Source: Homalodisca vitripennis
Lineage: Eukaryota > Arthropoda > Insecta > Hemiptera > Cicadellidae
DNA length: 64,000 nucleotides
Direction of reading: 5' to 3'
Assembly: GCF_021130785.1 (NCBI RefSeq)
Contig: NC_060212.1
Coordinates: 148,453,501 to 148,517,500 of the forward strand
Shown here: positions 37,996-53,119 of the stretch, one piece after another
How positions within the stretch are numbered: position 1 is the first letter of the stretch
Layout: each line of letters begins with the position of its first letter
Program-made: the position numbers and the translations under genes
Notes under the pieces: model-generated
The model's input: only the letters and a program-made list of their open reading frames with translations
What the model was told of the DNA's origin: nothing
Databases searched by the model: none

Positions 37996-38820
37996 TTTTT
38001 TTGACGTGACAACGTCTTTAAATTAGGTTGCGGCTCGGAGTCACTCATGAAAAAGTGTAACGCCCGGTAACGTTACGATGCCCGTCCAGTGGGTCCGCCG
38101 CAAGGGATCCGCACGGGATAAAGCAGATAACTGTGGGTCCGCCGCACGGGATAAAGCAGATAACTATGTTTATTCGTGAAAAATGTGGAGTGCTAAGATT
38201 CGTCATTTACAACAACTACAACAATAAAGGTAAATAATTGTACACTGATATTTCATTATCGTAAAAATATGATTGATTGATTAATTGTTAGATTGACACA
38301 AAAGTTGAGAAACTGAGTTTATAGGTTATGTCATACTATTGACAAATGTTGTTAGTGTTAAGTAAATTATTAGTTTAAATCACTCTGCAATCAATCGTAA
38401 TTCAGTCGATTGAGAAGAAACAGCGCGTATTGCTAGTCAAACATTTAAAATAACAAAATTATAACCTCTAACCTGTCATAACAGTGCGACCAAACAAACG
38501 AACTAAACCGACCAATCACCACGCGCGGAGTTAGAATTTAACTGTGTTTAGCAAGAATTTCAAATTCCAATTTTAGTAAATGTTTTATTCAACTTTACCA
38601 TTTACAATAACAAATTTTAATTAATTTCAAATTATGTACAATGTTTTAGTAAACAAAATATATTTCTATAGTTAAGATTTGTGCAATTCTTATTTTCATT
38701 CAATTCCTTGTTCCTATTGTGCAATTTAATAATATTCATATCAATAAATATTCTACCGAGAAAAAGAAGTTGTCACGTAAAATCTTCGCCCGTAAAACCG
38801 ACTTTACAGGCAACCATAAT
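37996..38820 (+). mobile_element. Nonautonomous DNA transposon, copy 1
   Basis: Near-identical to 62,313-63,145 in the opposite orientation. One end reads ttttttgacgtgacaacgtc; the other carries the related tgtcacgtaaaatcttcgcc about 35 bp inside an end reading ggttgcctgtaaagtcgg in complement. An internal GC-rich part repeats gtgggtccgccgca (38,089 and 38,133). There is no open frame of note. It interrupts the right arm: the left arm runs on from 22,446 to 22,421 without it. Family not assigned. Confidence 0.75.
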
Positions 38821-41800
38821 TTTTTTTTGGAAAAATTATAATTTTTAGATGAACGTACTCTCTTGATCCGAATATCAAGGCAAAGGGTATAAAGGAACCA
38901 AAAATATCTTGAAAATTAAGCAGATGATTATAAAAGTAAATTTACGCTTTTTAATTTAAAAAGACTTTTAGACCTATAATATATATTTAATTCAGTATGG
39001 GGCAACCAAAACAAACTACTATAGCACCGAGAATACCTTAGGCCGGCATTGATTGGGCTACATTGATCATACCAAGGTAAATGTATGGTATGTATGTAAA
39101 TGTGATTTTATTTATTACCGTATACTCATCTGCATTATCATAGGAGCCCATATTTGCATTATTGGGAAAGGGGAACACCATGAAATGAGCCGGTGTCTTT
39201 CTTTTAGTTTCTTAGTTGTATATGGGGTAAATTTATTATCTCAACGGTTAAATTTTATTTGTATCAGAATGAATATTTTTATTTTTCCAAACGTAATATG
39301 AAGTAAATTAAATAGTTAGTGACAAAGTGACAAAAATACATTATTTACACGGTGAAAATTTTACGAAAGAATTATTTGACAAATTAAACGATTAATAAAT
39401 TGACCAATGGAATATTTATTATGTTTTTTTAATTTATTTGACATATTGTTGACAATATCAGCACTGTTTAAAGGTCGCATAATTTTTTCCCAAGGCTTTT
39501 AAAGATCATCCAAAATCTAAATATCAGATCATGTATATGGTATTGGTTGCCACAATTGAATATTATGATATTATTTTTAGCTATTCAACCCTACTGATTG
39601 GTGCCTAGGTCATTATAATCTTTTGAAAATTTTATGATTCGCTGAGAATTTACACGAAATTACATGAAAAAATCTGAATAAAACACAAATTTATTGCGAT
39701 TGAATGAGAATTATCATATAGACGATTCTCATTATGTATGAAGGAGAATTAATGGAGAAGTAGACCTAATTTCTATTTATTTGGTGTCAAAATATTGAAT
39801 ATTTAAATGTAATAGTGCTATTGTTCCTATGCAACAAAATTATTGTTATTAGGGTTGGCTTACGCATTGTAATGTTTGTTTTAGTTATATGGAAAAAATA
39901 TCATAGTTTTAAATGTAACGCTTACTTGCCTTTGTCGGCTATAACGGTTGAGGAGAAAATAAACCTATGTATTAAACTGACTAAAATAACCTGTATGAAT
40001 GCCTAAATGGTGGACTTTTGGTACTACTTTTAATGTTCTAGAAAAAGTGTCAGAAAATAATTGAAGTCTAGTTTTCAAATAATTTCCATTTGGTTCGTAG
40101 AAATAAAAATTATTTCACAAATTAAATTAATTAATGAATATCACTTGAGAGATATTTATTGCACACAATAAAAGGCATCATGTTGTGGCCAGTAGTTGAA
40201 CATTACAGTCCACGTCCCGCACGTTATATTGAGTTACTTCTAGTACATGCTTTGCTGACATATTGCCAACTGTTGGTGGGGTTTTGATTATTACAAAATC
40301 TCACCTCAAGGTATGTTTTTCTAGTTTTGATTAAGATAAATTCATGAAAATAAATGTACTATTTCAAATCTACTCCTATCTTATGTGATTTAAATTTTTT
40401 GCGTTACCAGTACAATTAGTGAATATTTACGCTAGTGCAAAATAAATAGGTAAAAGGAATTAAAATCAACTTCATTAAATTGTTTCTCGGCACCAGGGAT
40501 AGGTAATAAACGGATTACGTGTTAATCTTAAGAGTTGAGATGGTCACCTTCATCAAGGTAAATACTTATGCTACTGTCTGTAAGAAGCCGGGCTACAAAT
40601 GCAAGAAGCAGAGATTAAAAAATATAAAAAAATATTTACAAGGCTACAAATTAATATTTTTTTATAACTTCGTTTGAACAGTACTTACAACGCATGTTTT
40701 TTCATACGTCACTGATGGAAACTGGAGTTAAAGTTGGATATTAACTTAGACTGTTATCTTCATTACGAGTAATGAAGCACTATTCTATAAATCAAACTTT
40801 TAACCAAATTTTCAGGCTCTTTGATGGACTTTAATTGAAAATTTCAGTAGCTTTGTATGTCAGATAGATTTGGATTTCAAACATAATTATTAACACTTTT
40901 CTGAATTTTAAAATAATCCAGGCAGCTTTTTGGATCTTTCACTTCATTTAAATATTCCTCTCGTATTTCAACTAACCTTTTTACAAGAAGATCTAGCAGA
41001 ATTTGTTCAGCTGTTTTCCAATTAGTGTTTAGCAATACATCGATCGATTTATTTTTATATAGTATGTAAAATAGAGTCTATAAACTTTTACCTATCTTAC
41101 TATTAAATACCTAAAATTAAGTATTTATAATCATACTTATATCTCCAATACCACCGGTTATTGAAGCAGAGATGTTTGCAATGCAGGAAAAGTACAAGTA
41201 CCCACCCAACTCGAATGAAAATCCTAAGTTAGAATTAGATTTATGGAAATGTCGTGAACTTTTTCAGGTTTTCATGCAGACTCAAAAAATTATTTGATTC
41301 AGCTATATGGCATCGTGGCTTTAATGTCCGTCAAAGTTTTTAAATACACACGTTAATAATATACATAATTTAATTCAATACACTTTTATTTACATTAAGA
41401 ATTTAGGATAATGTATAAAAAGAATTAAAGGAATATGATAATAATAAAACTGATTTAATATAATAGACTTTGTTTTGGATATTACATGTTAATAGTCACG
41501 TTTAGGGCGTTAAAAATGAGGGTTGTAACTATCACCGTTTAGTTAGTATATAGGAACCAAGAATGCACAAATAAATAAATTAGTAAACATATTTTATTAA
41601 AAGAATTACCAATAGTCCCAAATAAATATGTCACTAAAAATCTCTCTCTTATGTACTTGGATATTGTGGCATTATCTCTCCATTAACTTTGTGTAATTAT
41701 GACTTGAGGTTAGTGAACTTTAGTATCTATTGGTGACTGAAAGATTTAGTGGTTAGGGTTCACACCAAATGAATACCCATAAGGGTTTAGATGAACCCAG

Positions 41801-43690
41801 ATCAGTTACCGTGAGTACAGAAACCGTTACAAACATACATATACTGTTTAAAGAGTCTTCGCTAATATCCATTCAACTAGAGAAATATTCAAGAGTTAAA
41901 AGAATTTTTAATTTGTAACCTTAAAGACACTTTAATATTTATTGAAGAAACCTTTTACTACAGTCTGGAATTAATTTATAAAAAATCTTCAAACCACTTC
42001 CTACATTTTTTTTGTAAAAAAAAATCGCTTTGTAGTCCTATAGGATCTGATTACAAAAATAATCATTAGTTCTGTGTCATTTATATTGTGCTTTTGGATA
42101 TTTGATAACACGTTAATAATGTCAGATACTCCACTCAATGCATATATTGTTCAATGGGCTTGATTTATGCAGCTGCTTTACATTGGCTAATTCCTTGCTA
42201 ATCTCTGTTTAAACAGCTGCGCATTATTGGGCTTGTACACATTACTTTGTCACAGTGTACATGTCTAAGTTATCTAGATCACCCAAAAGGAAACTTTTAT
42301 ATGAACTATATATGTGATTAATTTTTAGGTTATTACGAAATTTTAATACCTCACCTGAAAAGAATGACAGTATTTGTTTCTCTTTCTCAATCCCATATAA
42401 TTTTTTTTGTAGAACCGTGGAATATTTAGAGCTCCAAAAGTACAAAAATCAGTCTATAAACCCTCTTTAATGTGTAATGGTTCGAAATGTTTTATAACAC
42501 TCCCTAATAACATAAGAGAATCTAGAAATATCCGAAACTTCTGTTGTAAAGTAAAAACTTCTATTTTTTATAAAACTTTTGTTGACGATATTTAATATCA
42601 ACAAAACACTTAAAGGAATAAAACATTGTATCAAGTATATACGTGTTATTTGTATTTGTATCTTTCCACACTAATAGCGTAATACTTTCATCATTGGGAC
42701 TAAAGGGAAACTCTGACTTTAACACTTAAAATATCATAGATTACAATTGCTGATAATAGGACGATTTTTGACCCAATGAGGTCTTGAAAAACCTACATAT
42801 GTATATGGAACAAGTAAGTAAGAAAGGTTGGGAGTAATTTTTAATCACCCGGAATTGACTCTTTTTGGCAGCAGGATATTTTAAGTTGTACGCAAATTAC
42901 ATAATATTCTTCATCAGAACAAGGAGTCAAACTATAACTAGGTTATGTGACTAGAAAAATCCTAGACCGAAAGTAAATTAAAAGAGCCGACGAGAAAGAA
43001 GACGCCGTAACTTCGAAGTTGGTTTACTTTAGTATATCTTTTCTTGATTAGGGCACAAAGCAATCTGTACAATGGTACTGGAAATATCTTAGACATAAAG
43101 TTAATTTAAACAGACGGAATAAGATTCATTATAATCAAATTATGTTATCAAGACTTATCTATATGAAGAAAAGTGTCTTGTATTAACTTATACACGCCTA
43201 GAAAAAAACCTTAAGTATAGAGGAATTGCAATTTCGTACATAACTTCATATTGCGCCCTAGAGAGGCTCACGAAGAAGTGAATTTTCTCTGCGACATTAG
43301 AGAAATGACAGTGATACAGTTGTACAAATTTGCATAAGCATTAAACTGCAGCAAAGGCATTTTAGTAATTAAAAGAACCTGATAAAAATAACCTACAGTA
43401 TTGTTCTTTATAAGCATTACAATAACACAACACATTCATTTGTTTAAATTACCATTAAAAATGTATTATTTATAGGCTTGAGAGCATAGAGTAAGCATAA
43501 AAAGAACATCACTTCTTATTTAATATTGTCCTGTAACCACTTTTGGAGGACAGACGTTATGTATTTAATGAAAATTATAAGTTTCAGTAGAATATCTTTA
43601 CAATTCTTTTAATTTTTACTTATATATAATATATAATAAAATAAAATTATACGTTTTAGTACAATATGCTTTACAAGTGCACTTATTTAT

Positions 43691-43716
43691 ACATATATAT
43701 ATTAATATATATACTA

Positions 43717-43751
<35 letters not shown>
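43691..43751 (+). repeat. Interrupted (TA)n microsatellite
   Basis: Inverted counterpart of 17,583-17,628 with several interruptions. Confidence 0.9.
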
Positions 43752-43755
<4 letters not shown>

Positions 43756-46455
43756 CAATAAAACATTGAATACATTTATATATAGTTTATATACTAACAT
43801 ACATTAGTACGTTTAGAGAATATAAAGTACTTTGCTATCAGTATGTAGGAATATTTTTAACTTTAACTCCTGTATCAAATAGCAAAAGTTATTTTGTGTC
43901 CGACATAAGATTTGCTATTTGATACGAGGATTGAAGTTACAAATATTGTTACCAAATACAGTTCCAGAAATGTATTACGTCTATATTGTTGTAAACTGAA
44001 TAACAAAGTACTTTACATTCTCCAAACGTAACAAGCAAGTTAGTAGTTCTAACATTCCTGGTACGATTGCTAAAGTATTTCGAGTTTTACAAATCCTAAA
44101 GTAGCAAATTCAATTTGGAGTTACTAACAATTTAAAGTACCGATTAAATTGAAAAATTAAACATTTTTAACAAGAATATCAAAAGTCTCCAACTTTTCTA
44201 TAATTAGATACAGAAAATAAAGATAAAACTGCATAAAACAATATTACCACAAAAATATTAATGTAAAAGCTATAATATATACTAATTTATTTTTAGGACA
44301 TTAACATGTTTTGATAATACATCATTACTTACTTTCTGTAGGTTCTTTAGGTTACAACAATAATTTATCAAAATATCATACAGGCAAATCAATAGTTTGA
44401 GTTTGAGCTCGTAATTGCAGCTAAAGGTACTGTTTGTAGACAAAACTTTACCGATAAAAATATCGTAAAGAATAGTGATATTTGAAAACAAAGCAAATAA
44501 ATGCCTTCGAGATAAAGAGGTGGTGTAGAATACACACATGACAATGCGAAATTTTTTTTAGTCTCGGTTATTGTGACAGACTCTAGTAGATGTTTCATAT
44601 CCTAGTTTTTATAGAGCCTAAGCTATGGTATGACATATTTTCAGTGACAAAAGATTTAATATAATGTTTTATAAAAATGGTATAAGCCTTTTCAACAGTA
44701 CAAGTTTAAAGAATATAAAAAATATTCATCAGAAGATAAACAATGGGAGCGTGTAGTCTACAGCACTATATTTTGTACAGAAGAGGTTGACATTCATGTA
44801 CCTGTCGTTTGTTTCAACAATAATAAACCGGCAGTGAATGTAAAGCCATACGGCCTGATAACATGGAAATTTTGCAGATTGGATTTTCCGGGGATTTATG
44901 GAAGTAATCATTGTGTTAACAGTACAACAGCCTAATCGTTTTTAATTCACAATGAGTAATTTAAATTTGAAAATAAACTATTTTTATTTATAGTATCAAA
45001 AAGTGAAATTGAAAAATAAGATCGTAAACTATTGTTTTCACATGCACTTGTAATCAGCTTTTTTAATCTTGGATACTTCCAGAACCATAGTTGAGTTTAT
45101 CTCAATTTGATCGAGAAAATATACATTACATCCATAGGGCTTAGAAGCCTATAACTTTCAATAAGCATATCCTTTCGTTATAATCCCTTTTAAGTTTCAT
45201 GCAACCATTCAAAATACTTTGTTAACATGTTTGTATAGATGACTGACATTTGAAAGGGTAGTATGATTGTAGGTATTTGCCATCGTAGCCATACGTTGAA
45301 AATCCCACTACCATTTGAAAAATAATCGTTTATAAGCTTTAATAATATATCATCTTTTTATTTGTATCCTGAGAAGAAAAAGCTCCTCGATGTTGTTTTA
45401 CCTTAAACCACTATCAATACGACATATTCAACATGTCAAGAAAGCCAAATATTTTTGAGTATCATATGTGTCAAATTTCAAAGATTCTTTTATTAAAATT
45501 GGTTTAATGAAAGTGTTTTAAATAACCTTTCCAATTCATTGGTTGTCTGAATTCGTCAGCAGCGCAATCTGTACTAAAGGTCTTATATTAGAGTTGCCTT
45601 TGTTGTTCCATTACAGTGCTGATTGTTCTAAAATATAAATACACAAAACATTACTTACACTTTTCTGATGAACTTCACACGTTAAAGTATCCACAGCTGC
45701 TTCATTTTTATTTGAAAATATGAAAAATAAATACCAAATTTTTTTTTTAATTCCTAACAATTCCATGAAACTTTTCCGGCCATTCTCGTCACCGTAGCTA
45801 TCACTTAGCAAAAAATATATTGATTCATTTTTATTTATAAGATAAGTGGTAATCACTATCACATGGATAGAACCTCAAATTGGTTGAATTTTGTGCTCAA
45901 TGTTGTATAACTGAGACTATAGCAAAACATTTTGTTTATTTTTTTATTTATTTTTTTTTTTATTTTCCAATAATTTCCATTGAATGTAAAAATATCTTAC
46001 CATACTTAATTTTTTTGCGTAAACAATGTATTTTCGTATAAATCCACAATAGTTTTAATGTACAATAATCACTTTATGATCTCTTATAATTCACTCTTGA
46101 TCGCAAAAGCAAAGGCAATCCGGCTCTCTTTAAGCACAGGCTGTCAAAGGGAGTTTTAGTTTAAATTTCATCTCGTAATTGTTCTTCCTTATAGAAGTTT
46201 TAATCCGGTGCAGCTAGATAGAAATCTGAGTGATGTAAGGGCTCGCAACGTGGCTGACTGAGTCTTGATAAGATATTTTAGCTCACGTTAACAATGGATC
46301 TTCCGTTCTTAGACATAGATATTGTCCTTTCCCTTCTTGCCTTACATAGAACCTCTTCCCCTTCCTCCATTCCTATGTTTTATATCGTTGTGTTTAGACC
46401 ATTTAATGAATATTTTGACTATAATTAGTCGTAATTTATAAGACAGGTTTCCAGT

Positions 46456-46988
46456 TTAAAAACCGAAATCGTAAGTCAAGCCTTTTTTACATCTTATTCC
46501 ATTTAAAATAAATGTTCATGTTTTATAATAATTATATTGCATTGTTTAACTTTGGTTTTACTATAAATGTTTTTTTTTTAATTTATTACTTCTCTCTTGT
46601 ATATTATATATATGGTTTTAGACTCATTCGCTTAATAGTTTTATATTCAGAGTAATATTCAATGTTGAAAATTTAATTACCAGTTTTTTTTTTAAGTTAA
46701 CCACCTCATTAGGATTATTGGTTCAAATGCTTAAACCGAAATCGTAAGTCCAGCCTTCTTTACATCTTATTCTATTTAAATAAATTTTCATGTTTCGTAA
46801 TAATTTTATTATATTATTTAACTTTGTTTTACTATAATTTTTTTAATTACTTTTCTTTTGAATATTATATATGGGTTTTAGACACATCGCTTTTTAATTT
46901 TATCCTCAGAGTAATATTAAATTTTGAAATTTTTAATTACCATTTTTTTTAAGTTATCCATCTCATTAGGATTATTGGTTCAAATACG
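46456..46988 (+). repeat. Tandem duplication specific to the right arm
   Basis: Two units of about 275 and 258 bp, each starting near taaaaccgaaatcgtaag or similar and ending at the attggttcaaat motif. The left arm (about 14,530-14,840) has one unit. The units are clearly diverged from each other. Confidence 0.85.
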
Positions 46989-47333
46989 AGTTTGTGAAGA
47001 TACGCTTTTATCAAGACAAATATAGACTGCTTCTTCCATGGAGTAGTTATCTTTTCAACTGTAAAATTAACTCAGTAACAGTTTAAATTCAAGTAACTGT
47101 ATTTGTATCATATACATAATGTACAAAAGAGCGAATGTAGGGCCATAAGGGCCTGTATTACAATTAACCTACAACCTTACAACCTGTCTTACAGTTTACA
47201 ACCTCTTTTGGCCTCCGTGTATGCAAATCTCTGATATACCCCAACCAGAAGTGATATCACCCGGAAGTTTGAGGGTATTTTTAGTAGTATGAAAACTTTC
47301 AATGCTTCAATGTTAGGGAAGATTTAAGCATCT

Positions 47334-47340
47334 TATATAT

Positions 47341-47399
<59 letters not shown>
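47334..47399 (+). repeat. (TA)n microsatellite
   Basis: Inverted counterpart of 14,155-14,207. Confidence 0.97.
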
Positions 47400-47400
<1 letters not shown>

Positions 47401-47549
47401 ATCAAATAAAGCTTGGACACGATATTTAAGCCGCGGCTAAGATTTTTTTACAGAGTCAATCTACGATGCTTCCGGTCATAAAACTAAAACTCTGTACACC
47501 ACATACAATGTAATCCATAGTTTCCAAATATGATGTGTTTATAGATCCG

Positions 47550-47580
47550 CATCACATGATGTGATGTGATGTGATGTGAT
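47550..47580 (+). repeat. Short GATGT array expanded in the right arm
   Basis: Four gatgt units here against about two in the left arm near 13,986. Confidence 0.75.
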
Positions 47581-50500
47581 ACTAGCAGCCGAGAGAAACA
47601 GCAATAGTAACTGTGATCTACGAACTTTGTGTGAGAGTTTTATAAAGTATCCCTTTTTTTAACGAAACAGCTTTATTTGAATGACAATATACACGCATTA
47701 TTAATCAATATTTCAATAGAAATGCAATATAGGATCTAAAATTTAGTATACACTAAAATACATATTACTCGAACCTTTTTAACTGCTTATATAAACAAAA
47801 GAGAATTTTCATATTGGAATCTTAACATGTGAATTAGAAAATGACAATACAATATAGACCAAATACGTTAAAGTCTGGATGATATATCATACGGAGCTTT
47901 AATATGGAGCAATGTGCGCATTGCGCAACGTCGAAAATATTATCTCTAGTCTGCATACCGTGGTTCCAGCTCTACTTTCTAGATTTACTACCAAGTATAT
48001 GGAGTACTATAAATTTTTAATTCAAATTTATTATATTACAATTACTTAATATTTATATGTGTATATATGTGAAAAGAATTTAATGATTCTTTTTTTTATT
48101 GTGAACGTTTGCAGTGCAGTAATTCTACTACTGAGAGATAGTACGACTGTGATAATATCGAGTTATAGTTTATTACAAGTAATTATGTGAATCAAGAATG
48201 TTATACTTTTGCGTCTGTATTGAAACATCAAAGTTAATTATTTTCAGTCAATTTATTATAATTTTTGAGAGATTATTGTTTTTATATATTATTTATTGAA
48301 ATTCAGAAGAGCTCGCTCAAACTGAAACAGAACGTGATACTATGCTGTTTTGCTTGCACTATAAATAGTTGCGAAAGAGCAATTACTTATTTTTCGGCAT
48401 CTAAACTGTAACCAACAGACTTCATTACGTGAACGTTTTAGTAAGTATTATTAATTTAATAAGTAAATAAAGGAAATTTGTAAATTCATGAATTTAATAT
48501 ATTATATTATTTTGTATGTTTTAAATGGATTTTGTTAAATTACCCTTCCTTTCACTTTGATATTGAGAAGTATTTTTTTCAGTCCAGATGTATTTACGGC
48601 GCAACCTTATTACGCTACAGAATGAATTTAAAATATCAATAAATCTCCTTGAATGGCATTGCTGTTGGTGAGACCTCATCAGAAAAGAGACACACTACAC
48701 AAGTTTTTCCTTAAAAATTCTATGAAGTTACTATTTAAGAAAGCAGTCAGTATCTTACTATTGAACAGAACTGTTACGGATTTAAACTTGAAATTGTGAT
48801 TTATATTTAAGTGGTTGATACCCATAAATTATACATGAATAATTGTCTATCTAATCTGAACACCGAAATTGTAAAAAAAAAAAAAAACTATTAAAATATT
48901 CGTTTCATTTAAACCTGGGTTTTTCGTGAACAAAAAATACTTCTACATATTTTGTATTTCACATACTTTGGCAACAACATGAAGAAAGTTTAATGTAGGA
49001 AGCTAAATAATATTCTACAGTAAACTGCAAAACAACAGTAAAAGTTACCTCAAATAAGAACAACAATTGTAATTAAATAACGAGGGGAACAAAGCGAGGA
49101 GAGTGAAAACAAAAGAGACATTGTGTGAGCATGCTTGGCAAAGGGACGGAGACAATCCCAATGTACAGAATGTGTCGTACATTCCAAGAGCCGTAAAACG
49201 TTGAGCCGTCCCAAATCTGGTAGATTGGACTAATTACGTACGCCTCTAGCTGATGGATATCCTAATTTAAAACTAGTAAGAAAACTATGGCGTTTTTAAA
49301 AATTATATAAAATGTAGTTGAAAATGTACTTAGCAGTTATGCGAAAGAATTTAATATATTACGCTTAGGAGAATATATTTATCTGTAGAACTAAAAAAAT
49401 GTTGCACCTGCATAAATTATACCTCATTTTAGCTGCATGATGCATTATATATTTCATCTAACTTATTCAAGTTTATATTTTTTCTAAATTGATTATTAAA
49501 TGTAATGGCAGCTGCTATATAATCATATATATAAATATATAATCTGCCGTATTCTGAATTTGGTTTGTTTCCACGTATCCATTTCCACTTTATTTCCGAT
49601 AAACAGATTTCACCATTAACTATCAGGTTTCCCTGAGTTCTTTATTCATGATCATGTTTATTTTACCTGTAATTGCAAAACCTCTTACTAATTTATCTCT
49701 TCATATAAAATATACATGAAAATATTTTACAACAAAAATCAAACTCATTTTAATACCAAAAACACCATTTTAATACAAATTAATAATGAATACATATACA
49801 ATTCTAAGAAACCTCCTCTATAAGCAAAAACTTTTTCATGTATGAAGTAAATTTAAAAATACTTACAGTATAACTTTACGATAAATAAAGTGCGTTCCTC
49901 CCAGCATCTAATGATCCCCAATGAAAAATCGTTGATTTTTATTCAGGATCTAAAAATTTCGTCATAGATTTGCTATTGATAACCGAAATTGACATACAGC
50001 ATAAAAATTTCAGCGAAATATTATAAAACTCACAATTGGGAAACCTCAAAATTAAACTATTATTTTGAAATCGGTTTTCGAAAACAGGTTGTAGAACTGA
50101 AATTTGTATGAGGATATTAAAAGTTTTGGTATGTGATAAATGGATGTATAATATTTTTAGAGTAATAAATAAGTTGGCATCAAACTTCTGATGTAAGATT
50201 ATATTTGAGTTGAGTATAATAACAGGTATGTCATTGATAATGTCACTTAGACTCATACCAAGAATGTTGATATTGAATTATTTTTGCTGAAGTAATATAC
50301 ACTAGGAGCCGGATACTAACATAAAATACGGAATTATTCACTGTGTGAATCAGTTTTTATGAAACAAACATGGTTATCAAAAAGGAACTACAATGGCATA
50401 TGCATCAGACACAAAATGTACTTTTTGTGGTAGAAAAATCTCCTGACGGACAGCACGTCCGGATTTTTCACAATATTCAATGCACAGTTTTATTCAAAGA

Positions 50501-53013
50501 GCTACGTTACGTGTAAATACCACTATATCGTATCTTGTTTGTAGATATTCATACTTTCCAAGATCGAATAACCAGGGTACTACGAAGGCACTGAGATGGA
50601 TATCCCGCGATGCTGGAGTATTATGTCTTTTTGGGAATTAAAATAACTATAAAAAATAGAACATTTGTGAATCTGAACGTTTGTGCAAATATCATTCAAC
50701 AAATAATATGTACGATTTTGTGTAAAGTTAACGTAACAACGAAGTAATATGTACAAGTCTGTTTCATTTAAAAAAATTTCTTACGGTCCGATCTACTACA
50801 TTATAATTACTTTCGATAAGCAAGCTACAGACTCCAGTCTTAGGATTCCTCCAGCTGGATTAAAATAGATTAATTATTACTGAATCACCGGAGCTATACA
50901 ATTAAATACTTAAGATATTTAAATTAAAAATATTATTATGTAATGTTTACAACAGAAATCTAAATTCTGTATTTGCGCTTTAAAAAACCCATTTAAAAAT
51001 TTTAAGTTTTCGGACCATAAAAAGTTTATTTTTTAAGTAAACGTCCAATTTATTCTAAAATAATTAAAGTTTGAAATCATCGTTCCAGTAACCATCACTA
51101 AAAATTTAATTTTTTTGTTTAAAAACCTAAGCCTAACCCGTTTCTGTTATGATTTGAGGAAATTTCCTGCGCTGCAACGGGTAAATAGTATACACAAATT
51201 TAAATATGATTTTTTATAAGGTATTCTAACAATCTTTAGTTTTACTAAGTTTACAGCATAATTTATAGCTTTTTAGAAATTAATGAAAGCTCTTTACAAT
51301 ATTATCATGTCACGATTCAAACGCGAATAAACAGTTATCATTCGCAACGTTTGAAGTATAAAAACACTGAAAAATTTTGATTTTGACTTCTATAGAGAAA
51401 ATTCGATAATTTTTAAAATATTAAGTAAAATGATACATTATTAAAACTTTTATATATTACGGGATTCCTCATTACCCTTTAACACATACAATGCTACCGG
51501 CAAAGCTTCTGCATAAACAAATATTTGTACTGATTTGAGATCGTCTGATCAAATCTCCATTAATACAGTGCCTCTGAAGTGATTAAAAACTCGTTTCATC
51601 CATTAAGAGATGAATTCCGTTGCTTGTTACTCAATGCTTGCTTCTATTGGAACCATAAAAAGAATATCTGTTGTTTAAAAGAGAGGTGTTTCTTTTTTCT
51701 TTCAACATTGAAAATATTCTGCTTCTGTTATATATGGGCTTAGATACATACTCTTTGTCCGCATATATCTGATTCATACAGTATATACAGGTATTAAAAG
51801 GACAAAAAATATCCTTCATAAATCCTTTCCTGAGTACGCCTGTCTGTCTGCCTTTGCAATGATTGTTAATAGAAAGATTCCTGCCGACCTAGTGTATAAG
51901 ATCTAACTTCGTTCAAAGGAAAACTCGTGTTGATTTTAGTATTGAAAGATCTAAGAAAAAGAAGATTTTTCAAAATTTTCATTTGCTTATTCGTGATCAT
52001 TATGTCACCGAGAAAATCACGGAAAAACTTAAATTAATTTAATAGTACAATCATATAGGATTATTTATGTAAGTTATTGAGTTATATTATTGATTAATTT
52101 TATCTCCGATTTAGTAGTTTTTCTATCCATTTTTGACCTGCGATATTGCATTGTAATATTGATTTCATAATGGTTAAAAATTAAAAAATATACGAGTATA
52201 TAGCCCAAAAAATAGAAAGAAAACAAATATATAAGTTTACATTCCCAATTTAAGACTAAATTCGTATTGGCGATAATTTGAAATGTATTGCCGTGTATTT
52301 TTTTAGTAAAAAGTCAGGAATAAAATGAAAATGGAGATTTATGTTTTGGCTTCTGGATACCTTAGGAGTTTTGCCTGAAAAATTCATTCCTTATCTTTGA
52401 ATGCGTCACCAGGATAAAGTGCATTTATAAGACTCACCACTATATTATCCTTGATTGGTAAACATGCTACTAAAAATTTTACTATGTTAAAATTAATAGC
52501 ACGTGACATATATTTATGTTGGAGGTTTGGTGGTGTTAAAGGTGGCAGGTGATAGATCGCGAATTTAGCATCTGAGCAGTGACCTACAACAGGAAAATTA
52601 GTTTTCTATTGCTTCGTTATGAATACTTTTCAAATAGCCTAGGCAAAGCTGTGATCTCTCAGAGTGATACACCTTGAGTGATATTTATTATTTATCTGAC
52701 AATATTCTCTCGCTTCTTAATTTTGCAGAGGATATTTAAAAAAATATTAATCGGTATTACTGTAAAACAATTTATGGCCGGCGAGGAAACTAATGAGGTA
52801 ATGAGAAAATACCAGACGAAATATACATATTTAGTAGCAGTGATACTCATTATTGTAAATCCTCAGTCTTAGGTGACTAATTATCATATAATTCCACGCT
52901 CAGCCTATCACTCCAGTTTTATGAAAAATTGTATTTATGTATTAATTGTATTTATGTTTCTACCTAACCTTTTGTACGATATCTTGAAAATACCTATAGA
53001 CATGCAAGTTTGG

Positions 53014-53119
53014 ATGAAGCTTATTCGTACATAGGCAACACTGAGGTTCGATGATGGAATGTGACACTCAATGGGATTTGATTGAACGTTAGCGAATATT
53101 TTTAACATTGTTTTTATGG
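53014..53119 (+). pseudogene. Right-arm copy of decayed exon-1 paralogue
   Basis: Reverse complement of 8,476-8,579 with extra single-base insertions; the donor-like site reads gtatcg instead of gtaacg. Confidence 0.35.
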
